Counted from the first letter of the stretch, positions 1-8,205 are shown. The stretch: 49,780 nucleotides of DNA from an uncultured Neomegalonema sp. (GCA_937948985.1 CALFAK010000029.1:1-49780), one strand, 5' to 3'. Notes: generated by a model from the letters alone, not told the origin. Numbers and translations: made by a program.

Positions 1-173
1 CATCGAAACGTTCGAATCCACGATCAACGCGACGACAAGCCAGGTTACCTGCGGCAGATTGATTCACCAGCGCTGCGTGAACGTCGGAGCGCCGCAAATC
101 AGGCGCCTTGACATCCCGTTTTGTACAAAGTCGAGCTCAGAAACGGGGATTAAATATCACCAATCCTGACGCG

Positions 174-794
174 TTACATCGTTGCGGCAATTTCAATGCG
201 CTCATCACCTGCGCTCGCGTATAATGTCGCTTTGAGGTTGCTGGCGAGCTGATGTGTCAGCAACAGATTTGCCTCACGCGACTCAAGATCGCTCAATTCG
301 GATCCTTCACGCAGAATCATGATCGAGCGCTCCGACAACCGTGCTTTTGGGCCTTCGGCTGAGATCATCAGGTTCGTCGCACCTTCGCGCCGTGCGCCAA
401 CACGCAAAATCCCGCCTCTCGGCAAGGCCTCAAACCCGACCAAAATCATATTCAACAGCAATTTCAGCACAGCTTTATCGAGGCTTTGCGTGCCAACCTG
501 CCAATCAAGTTTGGTCGGCCCATCACCCACCAGCCCGGCTGTCAGGCTCTTCGCCTCATCCAGCGAAACCATTTCCGAAACATTTCCGGCAACACCAAAA
601 GCCAACCGCATAAACTGCAATTTTGCCGATGCACTGGCCGCGCTGTTCCTGATTAACAGCATTGCCTGTTCAGACATTTCAGCGTCTGATTCGTCTTCAA
701 GGATTTCCAAACCATTATTAACAGCACCAACGGGACTGATTAAATCGTGACATATCCGTGAGCTAAGGAGAGAAGCGAATGTAAGATCAGTCAT
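174..794 (-). CDS. chpT: ChpT-type histidine phosphotransferase
   Basis: A 206-residue protein matching the alphaproteobacterial ChpT family, the phosphotransfer hub that passes phosphate from the CckA hybrid kinase to CtrA and CpdR in cell-cycle or motility control. The N-terminal helix carries the acceptor motif around His16-Asp17 (RICHDLISPVGA), and the C-terminal half is the degenerate ATPase-like dimer domain that cannot bind ATP in this family. Length is usual for ChpT (about 200-225 residues). The gene is divergent from the small DUF3553 gene, with about 70 bases between the starts, an arrangement I recall from Rhodobacterales. No partner kinase or CtrA is in the window. Confidence 0.9.
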   Translation of the reverse strand: MTDLTFASLLSSRICHDLISPVGAVNNGLEILEDESDAEMSEQAMLLIRNSAASASAKLQFMRLAFGVAGNVSEMVSLDEAKSLTAGLVGDGPTKLDWQVGTQSLDKAVLKLLLNMILVGFEALPRGGILRVGARREGATNLMISAEGPKARLSERSIMILREGSELSDLESREANLLLTHQLASNLKATLYASAGDERIEIAATM

Positions 795-863
795 TAAAGC
801 TACCGGAATAAGGACGATTATTAGACGTGTGCAGATTGATATGTAGCAAGAAATGAAAGAATT

Positions 864-1034
864 ATGAACGAATTGTTAACGGTAGGGTCTTTGGTCACAA
901 ACCCCTCATTTCCCGATTGGGGTGTGGGCCAGGTGCAATCGGTTATCGGTGACCGCATCACGGTTAATTTTGAAAATGTCGGCAAGCAGGTGATCGACGG
1001 TAACGTGATCACACTGGAGCTTAAGGAGTTTTGA
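864..1034 (+). CDS. DUF3553 small protein
   Basis: A 56-residue reading frame starting MNELLTVG, too short for most gene callers. It has the DUF3553 pattern: a short beta-rich protein with the core NPSFPDWGVGQVQS followed by ITVNFENVGKQVI, reminiscent of the small RNA-polymerase-binding (CarD/Tudor-like) fold, though that link is inference. Function is unknown. It lies divergently beside chpT, and its last 14 bases overlap the 3' end of the convergent mnmD gene. The antisense frame in the same place has no recognisable features and is rejected. Confidence 0.82.
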   Translation: MNELLTVGSLVTNPSFPDWGVGQVQSVIGDRITVNFENVGKQVIDGNVITLELKEF

Positions 1035-1701
1035 GCGCGGTTATCATTTCGCGCTTTCTGCCGTAGCCTTTAACGCGGCTCACATCGAAGCCCGCCGCCG
1101 CCAGCCCGCGCCGGACATGCCCCGCCGCGCTATAGGTGGAGAGGGTTGCGCCGTTGTTGGAGTGCGCTCCGATGGCATCCAACACCGATCCCTCCCACAT
1201 CTCCGGATTCCGCGATGGCGCGAACCCGTCCAAAAACCATGCATCGGCCCGCCCCTGCCACGCCGGCAAAGTCTCCCGGATGTCCCCTTGTACCAGCGTC
1301 AGGCGTGCGGAACCAAAGTCCATCACCCCGCCTGCGGCCCATTTCTCAACTAATTCCGTACTCTCAACCGCAAGCTCAGGCCAAACCGACAGCGCGCGTT
1401 CAATCTCCAACGCGGTCAGCGGGTACAGTTCAAACGAGACAAATTTCAAACACCCGTCCCCATGTCCGGCCTCACGCCACAACCTTAGCGTGGCACAAAA
1501 GTTCAAGCCCGTACCGAATCCCAATTCGCCGATACAGAACGGCGTGCGTTTCAGCCACCGCTCCGGCAACCCGCACCCGCCATGAAACACATGCCGCGTC
1601 TCGGCCAGCCCGTCATCACGCGAATAGTAGGGATCATCAAATCGGGTTGAGACAGGAACGCCATCTTCCCAACGCAGGTCTTGCGCATCGTTCTCAGGCA
1701 T
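1021..1701 (-). CDS. mnmD: tRNA (5-methylaminomethyl-2-thiouridine)(34)-methyltransferase MnmD
   Basis: A 226-residue SAM-dependent methyltransferase matching the MnmC methyltransferase domain (Methyltransf_30) as a stand-alone protein. It would carry out the last step of mnm5s2U34 formation in tRNA anticodons. The SAM-binding loop is at residues 58-68 (GELGFGTGLNF), and the family signature with the catalytic-loop Asp is at 158-169 (DGFAPSRNPEMW). The C-terminal GYGRKREM is also typical. The start lies only 14 bases from that of the divergent FAD oxidoreductase, which resembles the other half of MnmC. The two genes probably act on the same tRNA base. Confidence 0.9.
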   Translation of the reverse strand: MPENDAQDLRWEDGVPVSTRFDDPYYSRDDGLAETRHVFHGGCGLPERWLKRTPFCIGELGFGTGLNFCATLRLWREAGHGDGCLKFVSFELYPLTALEIERALSVWPELAVESTELVEKWAAGGVMDFGSARLTLVQGDIRETLPAWQGRADAWFLDGFAPSRNPEMWEGSVLDAIGAHSNNGATLSTYSAAGHVRRGLAAAGFDVSRVKGYGRKREMITALKTP

Positions 1702-1706
1702 GATCG

Positions 1707-1714
1707 AAGGCCTT
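1707..1714. promoter_or_regulatory. palindromic Shine-Dalgarno shared by two divergent genes
   Basis: AAGGCCTT is a perfect 8-base palindrome in the 14-base gap between the mnmD start (1701, leftward) and the FAD-oxidoreductase start (1716, rightward). It supplies AAGG on both strands, 5 bases before the rightward ATG and 9 bases before the leftward ATG. With so little room, each gene's promoter must lie inside the other gene's coding region, or the mRNAs must overlap. Confidence 0.6.
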
Positions 1715-1715
1715 T

Positions 1716-2735
1716 ATGGAAGATGTGATTATCATAGGCGCGGGTATATTCGGTCTGTCGATTGCGCGAAAGCTGCAAAAGACCGGACGCGATGTGCAGG
1801 TTTTCGAGGCGTCCCATGTCGGTGCGGGGGCGAGCGCCACCCCGCTAGGCGTCCTCTCCCCCCATGCGCCCGATAACTGGAACGAGAAGAAAGAGGCGCA
1901 GTTTCAGGCGCTGCGCTCGTTGCCCGCTCATCTGGATGCGCTGGAGCAGGAAACGGGCCTCTCCGCAGGTTATCGCCGCTGTGGCCGCCTGCTGCCGCTG
2001 ACCACTGAGAACCAACGCGCTATCTGGACACGCCGCATCAAAGACGCCCGCGAGAATTGGCAGGGCGAAGCGTCGCTTGAAATTGTTGAACCACCCGCAG
2101 ACTGGCTGTCCCCTGACATGGCCCGATTCGGAGCCGTCCGGTGCGGCCTGAGCGCCCGCATAAATGCCCGCGCATACCTGAATGCCTTGGCCGCCTCCGT
2201 GGGCGGGGAGCGTATCCACACCGGAAAAACGCTGGAGAGGCTTGAGCCACAAACCGCCATCTTCACCGACGGCTCTAAAGTCACGGCGAAAGACATCATC
2301 GTCGCCTCCGGCACAGACGCCTTCCGTCATTTACCCGATGGCGCGAACGGCGAACCCGCAGGACGCGGCGAGAAAGGCCAGGCGGCTCTATTCCGGCTTG
2401 CCCAAAGTGATTCCGAAAACCGCCCCATCGTCTTTTTCGACGGCACATATGTCGTCCCGCGCGGCGACAATATCGTTGCCCTCGGCGCGACGTCAGAGCG
2501 TCACTTTGAGGATGCGCATACCACCGACGCATTGCTGGATGCGAAAATCGACAAAGCCCGCGCGCTCTGCCCCGCGCTGGAGGGAGCTGAGGAAATCGAA
2601 CGCTGGGCCGCGCTGCGCCCCCGTGCGGCGGACAGGCGCTTATTGGTGACCCCGCACCCGACCCTTGAGGGCATCACCATCGCCACGGGCGGCTTCAAAA
2701 CGGGACTGGCAATGGCGCATATGCTTGAGGTTTAA
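1716..2735 (+). CDS. FAD-dependent oxidoreductase, MnmC-oxidase-like (DAO family)
   Basis: A 339-residue DAO-superfamily flavoprotein. The N-terminal Rossmann motif GAGIFG is at residues 8-13, followed by the acidic end of the second strand, and a C-terminal ATGGFKTGLAMA helps close the FAD site. It is shorter than most amino-acid oxidases, and its closest functional guess is the oxidase domain of MnmC, which removes the carboxymethyl group of cmnm5U to give nm5U. The divergent neighbour mnmD would then methylate the product. The neighbourhood supports this, but sequence alone cannot exclude another DadA-like amine oxidase. Confidence 0.72.
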   Translation: MEDVIIIGAGIFGLSIARKLQKTGRDVQVFEASHVGAGASATPLGVLSPHAPDNWNEKKEAQFQALRSLPAHLDALEQETGLSAGYRRCGRLLPLTTENQRAIWTRRIKDARENWQGEASLEIVEPPADWLSPDMARFGAVRCGLSARINARAYLNALAASVGGERIHTGKTLERLEPQTAIFTDGSKVTAKDIIVASGTDAFRHLPDGANGEPAGRGEKGQAALFRLAQSDSENRPIVFFDGTYVVPRGDNIVALGATSERHFEDAHTTDALLDAKIDKARALCPALEGAEEIERWAALRPRAADRRLLVTPHPTLEGITIATGGFKTGLAMAHMLEV

Positions 2736-2766
2736 AGTCATCCGCGATCAGGGTGAGCCATAGAGT

Positions 2767-2802
2767 GTCAGAATTCGGGCACGTCTTGGCGGGAATTCTG
2801 AC
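2767..2802. terminator. inverted repeat between convergent genes
   Basis: GTCAGAATTC (2767-2776) and GAATTCTGAC (2793-2802) form a perfect 10-base-pair stem with a 16-base loop. It lies in the 83-base gap between two convergent genes, where a bidirectional terminator is expected. No U-tract follows on either strand, so it is not a classical intrinsic terminator. Confidence 0.4.
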
Positions 2803-2818
2803 CCGTGTGTGGATGCTT

Positions 2819-3691
2819 CTAACCCGCCACAATCGCCCCGCGATGCTGCACCACATGCGCCGCACAAGCATGGCCCGCCGCCAGTGCTTCCACTTGCGCA
2901 CGGCCCGCCAGTTTCGCCGCCAGATAGGCGCCGTTAAAACTGTCCCCGGCCGCTGTCGTATCCACGACCTGCTTTGCCGCAGGATACTGCCGCACACCGA
3001 CAGCCTCACCCAGCGAAAGCGGCCCGGCATCCCCGCGCTTCAACGCGCCGATACCATTGTACCCGCCAAATCGCGCCACCACCTGCGCCTCCGTCTCGCC
3101 GAACAATGCCATCTCATCATCCAGCGAGGGCAGGGCGATATCCGCCCGCGCCCAATACGCCGCCATAACCTCCCGCGCCGCAGTCTCGCTTTCCCACAGA
3201 CGGGGGCGATAATTGCTGTCGAAAGCCACAATCTGCTTTGATCCGCGTAAATATTCCAACAAAGCCATCCGCACAGCATAGGGCAAAATCGCCAGTGAAA
3301 TCCCCGACAGATATAGGCCGTCATAACGCTCAAGCACCGAGAAATCGGTGCCGCCGCCGCGCTGAAACATCTCCCGCGCCGCCGCTTGCCCCCGCCAATA
3401 GGTGAACGACCGTTCGCCATCACCCGATGTCGTAATCGCGTACAGTCCCGGAATCCGGTCCTCCGATGTCTCAATTCCGGCGGTCCCGACGCCTTGCGCA
3501 TCGATGAAATCTCTGATCTGCGCCGAGAACGGATCGCTCCCCAGCCGCGTGATATAATCAACCTCGAAATCCGGCGCATTTCGCTTGAGGTAAACCGCCG
3601 TATTCAGCGTATCCCCCGCAACCCCGACAAGCGGATGCGCGCCGCCTGTCGACAGTTCGATCATCGCTTCACCGATACACGCGAACTTCAT
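2819..3691 (-). CDS. kdgK: PfkB-family sugar kinase, probable 2-keto-3-deoxygluconate kinase
   Basis: A 290-residue ribokinase/PfkB-fold kinase. Motif 1 is near residues 25-32 (AGDTLNTA), a KDG-kinase-like FDSNYRPRLW is at 157-166, and the anion-hole/catalytic motif DTTAAGDSFNG at 244-254 has the catalytic Asp at 250. The FDxNxRPxLW motif favours 2-keto-3-deoxygluconate (or a stereoisomer) as substrate, which would be phosphorylated to KDPG for an Entner-Doudoroff-type aldolase. It is the last gene of the leftward sugar-acid arm and overlaps the EamA transporter gene by 23 bases. No KDPG aldolase is in the window, so that step must be encoded elsewhere. Confidence 0.82.
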   Translation of the reverse strand: MKFACIGEAMIELSTGGAHPLVGVAGDTLNTAVYLKRNAPDFEVDYITRLGSDPFSAQIRDFIDAQGVGTAGIETSEDRIPGLYAITTSGDGERSFTYWRGQAAAREMFQRGGGTDFSVLERYDGLYLSGISLAILPYAVRMALLEYLRGSKQIVAFDSNYRPRLWESETAAREVMAAYWARADIALPSLDDEMALFGETEAQVVARFGGYNGIGALKRGDAGPLSLGEAVGVRQYPAAKQVVDTTAAGDSFNGAYLAAKLAGRAQVEALAAGHACAAHVVQHRGAIVAG

Positions 3692-4583
3692 GCGGAATCT
3701 CCCTGATTTGCGAACGTTTCCAGATAATCAGCCCTGAAACCACGATGATGGCCGCCCCCACCAAAGTCCATTGATCGGGCAGGGTGTTAAACACCAGATA
3801 GCTGGAAATCGTGAGGTAGATGATGAAGCTGTACGTGTACGGCATCAGCGCGCTGGCAGGCGCGAATCCGTGCGCGCGGGTCATCAGCTCATGCCCCGCC
3901 CATCCCCAAATGCCCAGCGCCGCCAGCAACAGCAAATCCGTAACGTTGGCAGGATTCTGCCACTCCCACATTGCGAATGGCAAAAACACCAGCGTCCCGA
4001 CCATACCTGCGTACAGCTGCAAAGTCTGCGTTGCTACAATACCGGACAGTTTACGCGTCAGGATCGAATAAAGCGCCAGTGCCAGCGTGTTGATGACGCT
4101 CAAGATCGCCGCCCAGTGAAACGTCTCCCCGAACGGACGGATCACGATCAACACGCCCAAGAAACCCAACAAAATCGCAAACGCCCGCCAAGGACCAACC
4201 TTCTCGCCCAGCAACGGCCACGACAACAGACAGACCAAAACCGGTGCAGAAAACATAATCGCCGATGTCACCGTCAACGGCAGATAGCGCAGAGCCATAA
4301 AGTTCAGCCCCGTCGATGCCGCCAGTAACAGCGAGCGTAACAGGACCAACCCGAACCGCTCCGTTGCAAAGCGGTCAAGACTAAACCCGCCACGCGAGAC
4401 GCTGCCAAAGCTGATAATAAAATGCCCCGCATAGCGGACGAACGCGATTTGCAACGCCGGCAATCCGGCAATCGCCAGCCACTTCACCGTCGTATCCAAC
4501 ATCGCGAAAAACAGATACGCGATCAACATCATCACAATGCCAAGTGTCGGCTGATCCGAATTCGCCCGCGCCGCGATGGACAT
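3669..4583 (-). CDS. EamA/DMT-family transporter
   Basis: A 304-residue integral membrane protein with about ten hydrophobic helices in two EamA repeats (roughly residues 14-140 and 155-292). The first repeat has the typical RxxxxxxSTGLNFMALRYLPL stretch and the second ends in GLIIWKR. Family members are drug/metabolite exporters or amino-acid and nucleotide-sugar transporters, and the substrate here is unknown. The gene is inside the sugar-acid arm. It starts directly after the stop of the beta-hydroxyacid dehydrogenase gene with no gap, and its end overlaps the kinase gene. Export of a pathway intermediate is one possibility. Confidence 0.85.
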   Translation of the reverse strand: MSIAARANSDQPTLGIVMMLIAYLFFAMLDTTVKWLAIAGLPALQIAFVRYAGHFIISFGSVSRGGFSLDRFATERFGLVLLRSLLLAASTGLNFMALRYLPLTVTSAIMFSAPVLVCLLSWPLLGEKVGPWRAFAILLGFLGVLIVIRPFGETFHWAAILSVINTLALALYSILTRKLSGIVATQTLQLYAGMVGTLVFLPFAMWEWQNPANVTDLLLLAALGIWGWAGHELMTRAHGFAPASALMPYTYSFIIYLTISSYLVFNTLPDQWTLVGAAIIVVSGLIIWKRSQIREIPHEVRVYR

Positions 4584-5471
4584 TTACGCTTTGAGTTTCG
4601 CTGCGTAGAAATCGACCATTTGGCTTACCATCTCGTCCCCATGCCCGGCATCTGTCGCCGCCCGCAACGCACCCAGCGCACCCTGCGCCATGACGCTGTT
4701 CGCACCCGCATCCCTGGCCATCTGATCGTAATACCCCACATCTTTTGCGGCATTCTTGATCGCAAAGGCCAGCATCGAAGGATCTTTATCAACGCCATAC
4801 GCTTTGACGAAATCCATCATTCCAGAATGCAGCGGCCCGGCGGACATCACGTTATACAGCTTCTCACGATCAATCCCCGCCACATCGGCCATCGCAAACG
4901 CTTCAGCCATCGCATTTGCTACGGTCATGCCGAAGAAGTTGTTCATCAGCTTGATCGTATGCCCCGATCCCAGCGCACCGAGGTGGAAGACGTTTTCACC
5001 AAGGTCTTTGAGCACAGGCTCCACCTTCGCAAATGCCGACTCATCACCCGCCGCCATAATGTTGAGCAATCCGTCCTTGGCGTGCGCGGGCGTCCGGCCC
5101 AGTGGCGCATCAAGATATGTGCCCCCCGCTGCGGCAACTTCCTCGCCCAACGCACGGGTGCTGCCCGGCAGGGACGTACCGAAATCAACTACGGTCGCGC
5201 CGTTGCGCAGCCCTGCAATCACCCCGTCATCGCCCCGCATCCGGCCTTCAACACTTGCGCTGGTGTCCATGCACAGCATCACGATATCGCTCGCGGCGGC
5301 AACTTCGCGTGCGGTTCCAACCTCCGTAGCACCCCGGGCCACAGCGGCATCGATATTCGGGCGTGAGCGGTTGGCGGTAACCGTAATGCTATACCCCAAA
5401 TCCTGCATCCGTCCGACCATCGCCGCACCCATCAGGCCAAGGCCGATAAAGCCGATTGCTGGTTTCGTCAT
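4584..5471 (-). CDS. beta-hydroxyacid dehydrogenase family (GarR/HIBADH-like)
   Basis: A 295-residue NAD(P)-dependent oxidoreductase. The Rossmann motif GFIGLGLMG is at residues 7-15, the substrate-binding segment TYLDAPLGRTPAHAKDG at about 118-134, and the catalytic Lys174 is in GSGHTIKLMNN. Family members include tartronate semialdehyde reductase, 3-hydroxyisobutyrate dehydrogenase and sulfolactaldehyde reductase. In a sugar-acid locus, reduction of a semialdehyde such as tartronate semialdehyde is plausible. The usual DAPVSGG substrate motif is altered to DAPLGRT, so the exact substrate should not be assumed. Confidence 0.85.
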   Translation of the reverse strand: MTKPAIGFIGLGLMGAAMVGRMQDLGYSITVTANRSRPNIDAAVARGATEVGTAREVAAASDIVMLCMDTSASVEGRMRGDDGVIAGLRNGATVVDFGTSLPGSTRALGEEVAAAGGTYLDAPLGRTPAHAKDGLLNIMAAGDESAFAKVEPVLKDLGENVFHLGALGSGHTIKLMNNFFGMTVANAMAEAFAMADVAGIDREKLYNVMSAGPLHSGMMDFVKAYGVDKDPSMLAFAIKNAAKDVGYYDQMARDAGANSVMAQGALGALRAATDAGHGDEMVSQMVDFYAAKLKA

Positions 5472-5491
5472 GTCCGTCTTCCTCTGTCCGC

Positions 5492-6379
5492 TTACATTGC
5501 CACATCAAAGGCACGTTTCTTCATGCCTTTTTGAATTTCATAAATCGAGATCGCGACATTCGGTTGCGGCTGTGGAATGCGCACCGGGATGTCCTTCAGG
5601 CGTGGATTGATTGTCGATGTACCGCATAGCATCCGTGTGTCGTAATCTTCAATCCCGTCCCACCTGGTCATCGACCCCATAATCGGAAAAGCATCCGCCG
5701 CCATCATCTCGTAAAACAGTATCCGCCGCGCCCTGTCGGACGTGTTGAGCGCCGACCCGTGAACGATGCGTCCGTGGTGAATACTCACGGATCCCGCCGG
5801 ACCCGTCAGCTTGACAGCATCGGCAGGGTTCAGCCCATTTTCCTCCGGCAACATCGCACCCGCGAACACACCATCAACATGATGGTCATAGACCGGGCCT
5901 TTGTGACTGCCCGGATAGACCATCAGCGGGCCGTTTTCTTCGGCCATATCGTCAATGATAACCCCGATGGCGAGGATATCGTCATTGGTGTGCGGATAAA
6001 ACGCATAGTCCTGATGCCACTCCACGGCGGCGCCATAGCCTGCGGATTTCATGTTGAGTTTGGTTGTGTGCAGCCGCAAATCCGGCCCCGCCAAATCCCG
6101 CGCGGGGGCAAGAATGTGGTCGGAATACATCAGCTCCTTGACCACATCGCTGGTCGTATGGGGCAGCTTGATCCGGCGCAGACGCGGATTTTCGGGTGTA
6201 TGCGTGTCTTCAAGGTCAAGGCGGTCGTTCGACTCGGTCATCGATGCGGCTTCCGCTTCAAACCGTGTAATTTCCGCACGGATTTTTGCAATCCACTCGT
6301 CCGGTATCTGATTTTCCAGAACCAGGTAGCCGTTCTCCTTGTAAAAGGCGATTTGGTCGGCACTCAGTTGTTCAGTCAT
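5492..6379 (-). CDS. phytanoyl-CoA dioxygenase (PhyH) family protein
   Basis: A 295-residue Fe(II)/2-oxoglutarate oxygenase of the PhyH family. The metal triad is visible as His122 and Asp124 in WHQDYAFYPH, and His207 in HHGRIVHGSA. An Arg-rich segment near 216-219 would bind 2-oxoglutarate. Bacterial PhyH proteins hydroxylate very different substrates, including small polar metabolites such as ectoine, so the fatty-acid name says little. It lies in the middle of the TRAP/sugar-acid operon between the quinate/shikimate dehydrogenase-like gene and the hydroxyacid dehydrogenase. It may hydroxylate or demethylate the imported compound. Confidence 0.85.
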   Translation of the reverse strand: MTEQLSADQIAFYKENGYLVLENQIPDEWIAKIRAEITRFEAEAASMTESNDRLDLEDTHTPENPRLRRIKLPHTTSDVVKELMYSDHILAPARDLAGPDLRLHTTKLNMKSAGYGAAVEWHQDYAFYPHTNDDILAIGVIIDDMAEENGPLMVYPGSHKGPVYDHHVDGVFAGAMLPEENGLNPADAVKLTGPAGSVSIHHGRIVHGSALNTSDRARRILFYEMMAADAFPIMGSMTRWDGIEDYDTRMLCGTSTINPRLKDIPVRIPQPQPNVAISIYEIQKGMKKRAFDVAM

Positions 6380-6391
6380 CGCAATCTCCCC

Positions 6392-7231
6392 TCAATCCGG
6401 TTTCAGGCGATCAAGTTTCGGTAGGACGGTATTCCGATCAACTTCCAATCCAGTATAGGCTTCAAAACTGCGTATTGCCATTGCGCGGAACAGGTCAAAT
6501 CCAGTGATGCATTGCAACCCGGCATGTCGTGCCGCGATCAGGAATGGCGTGTGAATGGGCGTGTAGACCGCATCGAATGCCCAGCCTTGACCGCTCAGCA
6601 AGGCAAGGTCGAACGCTGAACCCGGATACTCCGCCATCCCCAGTGGCGTCGCATTCACCAATCCATGTGCTTTGGTGGTTCTTTTGGCAAATGTATCAAA
6701 CCCGATTGCCTTGGCTTTGGGTCCGGTCGTTTTCGCAAGATCGGCGGCACGCGCCGCATTCGTATCATGGATCAGGATTTCAGCGTCTTCCTTTTCCATA
6801 AGCGTCGCCAGAGCCGGAGCAATCGCTTTCGCGACACCGCCCGCGCCCGCAATGACCACCGTTCCGATACGCGGGAGGTCTGCGTCTCTCATTGCTGCGA
6901 GAAATCCGGTATAATCGGTATTGTATCCCGCAATATTGTTCCCAAAAACGAGCGTATTGCTGGCCCCCAGATGCGCGACAGCCGCATTCATCCCATCGCC
7001 CGCGTACGCACGTGCGTTCGTCTTGTACGGATGCGTAACGGTGACGCCCGTCCATCCGTTCGCATGGGCTTCTTTGACGGTGCGAATGAAATCAAAATCA
7101 TTGATCTGCTTGGTATCGATCAGCGTGAAATCGAGCGTCCATCCCGCCTCGGCACACATAATCTCCAATGCGGCGGGCAAGCGGGTGCGCGAGATGTTTT
7201 CGCCGATCAACCCGGCCCGTAGGATACTCAT
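6392..7231 (-). CDS. quinate/shikimate dehydrogenase-like protein (AroE family)
   Basis: A 279-residue AroE-fold NAD(P) dehydrogenase. Visible motifs are Ser14-Arg15-Thr16 (shikimate-binding loop), Lys70 in VTVTHPYK (catalytic Lys), NTDYTG at 104-109 and the dinucleotide motif GAGGVAKA at 129-136. The SRT loop resembles the quinate/shikimate dehydrogenases of catabolism (QsuD type) rather than the HSLSP loop of biosynthetic AroE. The following residues (RLPA instead of PAMHE) are unusual. It overlaps the upstream Gfo/Idh gene by an ATGA. Its place in a catabolic operon suggests oxidation of a cyclic polyol or related hydroxy acid rather than aromatic biosynthesis. Confidence 0.8.
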   Translation of the reverse strand: MSILRAGLIGENISRTRLPAALEIMCAEAGWTLDFTLIDTKQINDFDFIRTVKEAHANGWTGVTVTHPYKTNARAYAGDGMNAAVAHLGASNTLVFGNNIAGYNTDYTGFLAAMRDADLPRIGTVVIAGAGGVAKAIAPALATLMEKEDAEILIHDTNAARAADLAKTTGPKAKAIGFDTFAKRTTKAHGLVNATPLGMAEYPGSAFDLALLSGQGWAFDAVYTPIHTPFLIAARHAGLQCITGFDLFRAMAIRSFEAYTGLEVDRNTVLPKLDRLKPD

Positions 7232-8205
7232 GCCAGTGCCGCCTCCACTTTCAGCGCTGTGTCCAACGTTTTGCGCGCATCGGCCACATCAATCATCGGC
7301 GCGGCATTGCCCTCCATCACATCGACGAAGTGATCCAGTTGCGCGTCCAACGGCACGACTTCCGGCACCGGAATCCGCTCCGCCACGGGCGCTTGCGACC
7401 AATCCGCAGCGCCAGACCAGTGCGTGAGCGAAGGAAAAGAAACCCCGCCGCCCGTACCCGTAATCCACCACATATCCTGCCTCGTGGACGCAATGTTAGG
7501 ATTCTCCGCCGTCCCCGCCTCAAAACCCCAAGGGCTGGGCGCGGTATCGGCAAAGCTGATCGCCGCCGTTACACCGGACGCGAACGACAGCGCCACGGCC
7601 CCGCTCTCAATCCGTCCCGCCTGCCGCACAGGCTGCGCACCGATACCCGCAACCGCCGTGACATCGCCCAGCACGAACCGCAGCAGATCAATATCATGCA
7701 CGAGGTTTATCATCACCGGACTGCCGCCTTGCGTGCGCCAATTTCCTTCAAAATAATCATCCGGCTTTCGGACCGCCCATATCATCGTCGAGGTCACAGG
7801 CCGCCCGATGGCACCGCCCGCGATCATCGCCCTCAGCTTTTGAACACTGGCATGATAGCGGCGGTGATGTCCTACCAGACTGCCCACTCCCGTTTGTGCG
7901 ATCACATCGGCCAACGCATCCGCATCGGCCAGCATTCCCGCTACAGGTTTTTCAATCAGCACGCTCCATCCGCGTTTTGCGGCGTATATTCCGTGCGCCG
8001 AATGCAATCCCGTGGGTGTTGCGATGATCGCCCCGTCAACCGCTTCGTCAACGTCAGCCATATCGCTGTAATATGCGTAAGACTCCGTTTGCCGTGCGGG
8101 ATCAGGATCGACCACGCCGACAAGCACGCAATGCGGATGTGCTGCGACCGCGCGCGCGTGGCGCACGCCGATCAGGCCACCCCCGACAACGAGGATACGC
8201 TTCAC
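7228..8205 (-). CDS. Gfo/Idh/MocA-family oxidoreductase
   Basis: A 325-residue NAD(P)-dependent sugar or cyclitol dehydrogenase. The N-terminal Rossmann motif is GGGLIG (residues 8-13), the family EKP motif with the catalytic Lys is at 85-87, and the HDID segment with the second catalytic His is near 170-173. I chose the GTG start at 8205, which overlaps the stop of the upstream UxaA-type gene as GTGA and places the Rossmann strand at residues 3-8. An ATG at 8226 would add seven residues of no obvious value. Its product probably feeds the dehydratases and dehydrogenases of the same operon. Confidence 0.83.
   Translation of the reverse strand: MKRILVVGGGLIGVRHARAVAAHPHCVLVGVVDPDPARQTESYAYYSDMADVDEAVDGAIIATPTGLHSAHGIYAAKRGWSVLIEKPVAGMLADADALADVIAQTGVGSLVGHHRRYHASVQKLRAMIAGGAIGRPVTSTMIWAVRKPDDYFEGNWRTQGGSPVMINLVHDIDLLRFVLGDVTAVAGIGAQPVRQAGRIESGAVALSFASGVTAAISFADTAPSPWGFEAGTAENPNIASTRQDMWWITGTGGGVSFPSLTHWSGAADWSQAPVAERIPVPEVVPLDAQLDHFVDVMEGNAAPMIDVADARKTLDTALKVEAALA

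Noticed and set aside
2-178. open frame from the window edge to position 178 (rightward)
   Set aside because: About 57 codons with no start visible, no recognisable motif, and it overlaps the chpT end. A gene cut by the window edge cannot be excluded, but nothing supports it.
821-1012. 63-codon leftward frame
   Set aside because: It is antisense to the DUF3553 gene, whose protein sequence is recognisable, and has no features of its own.
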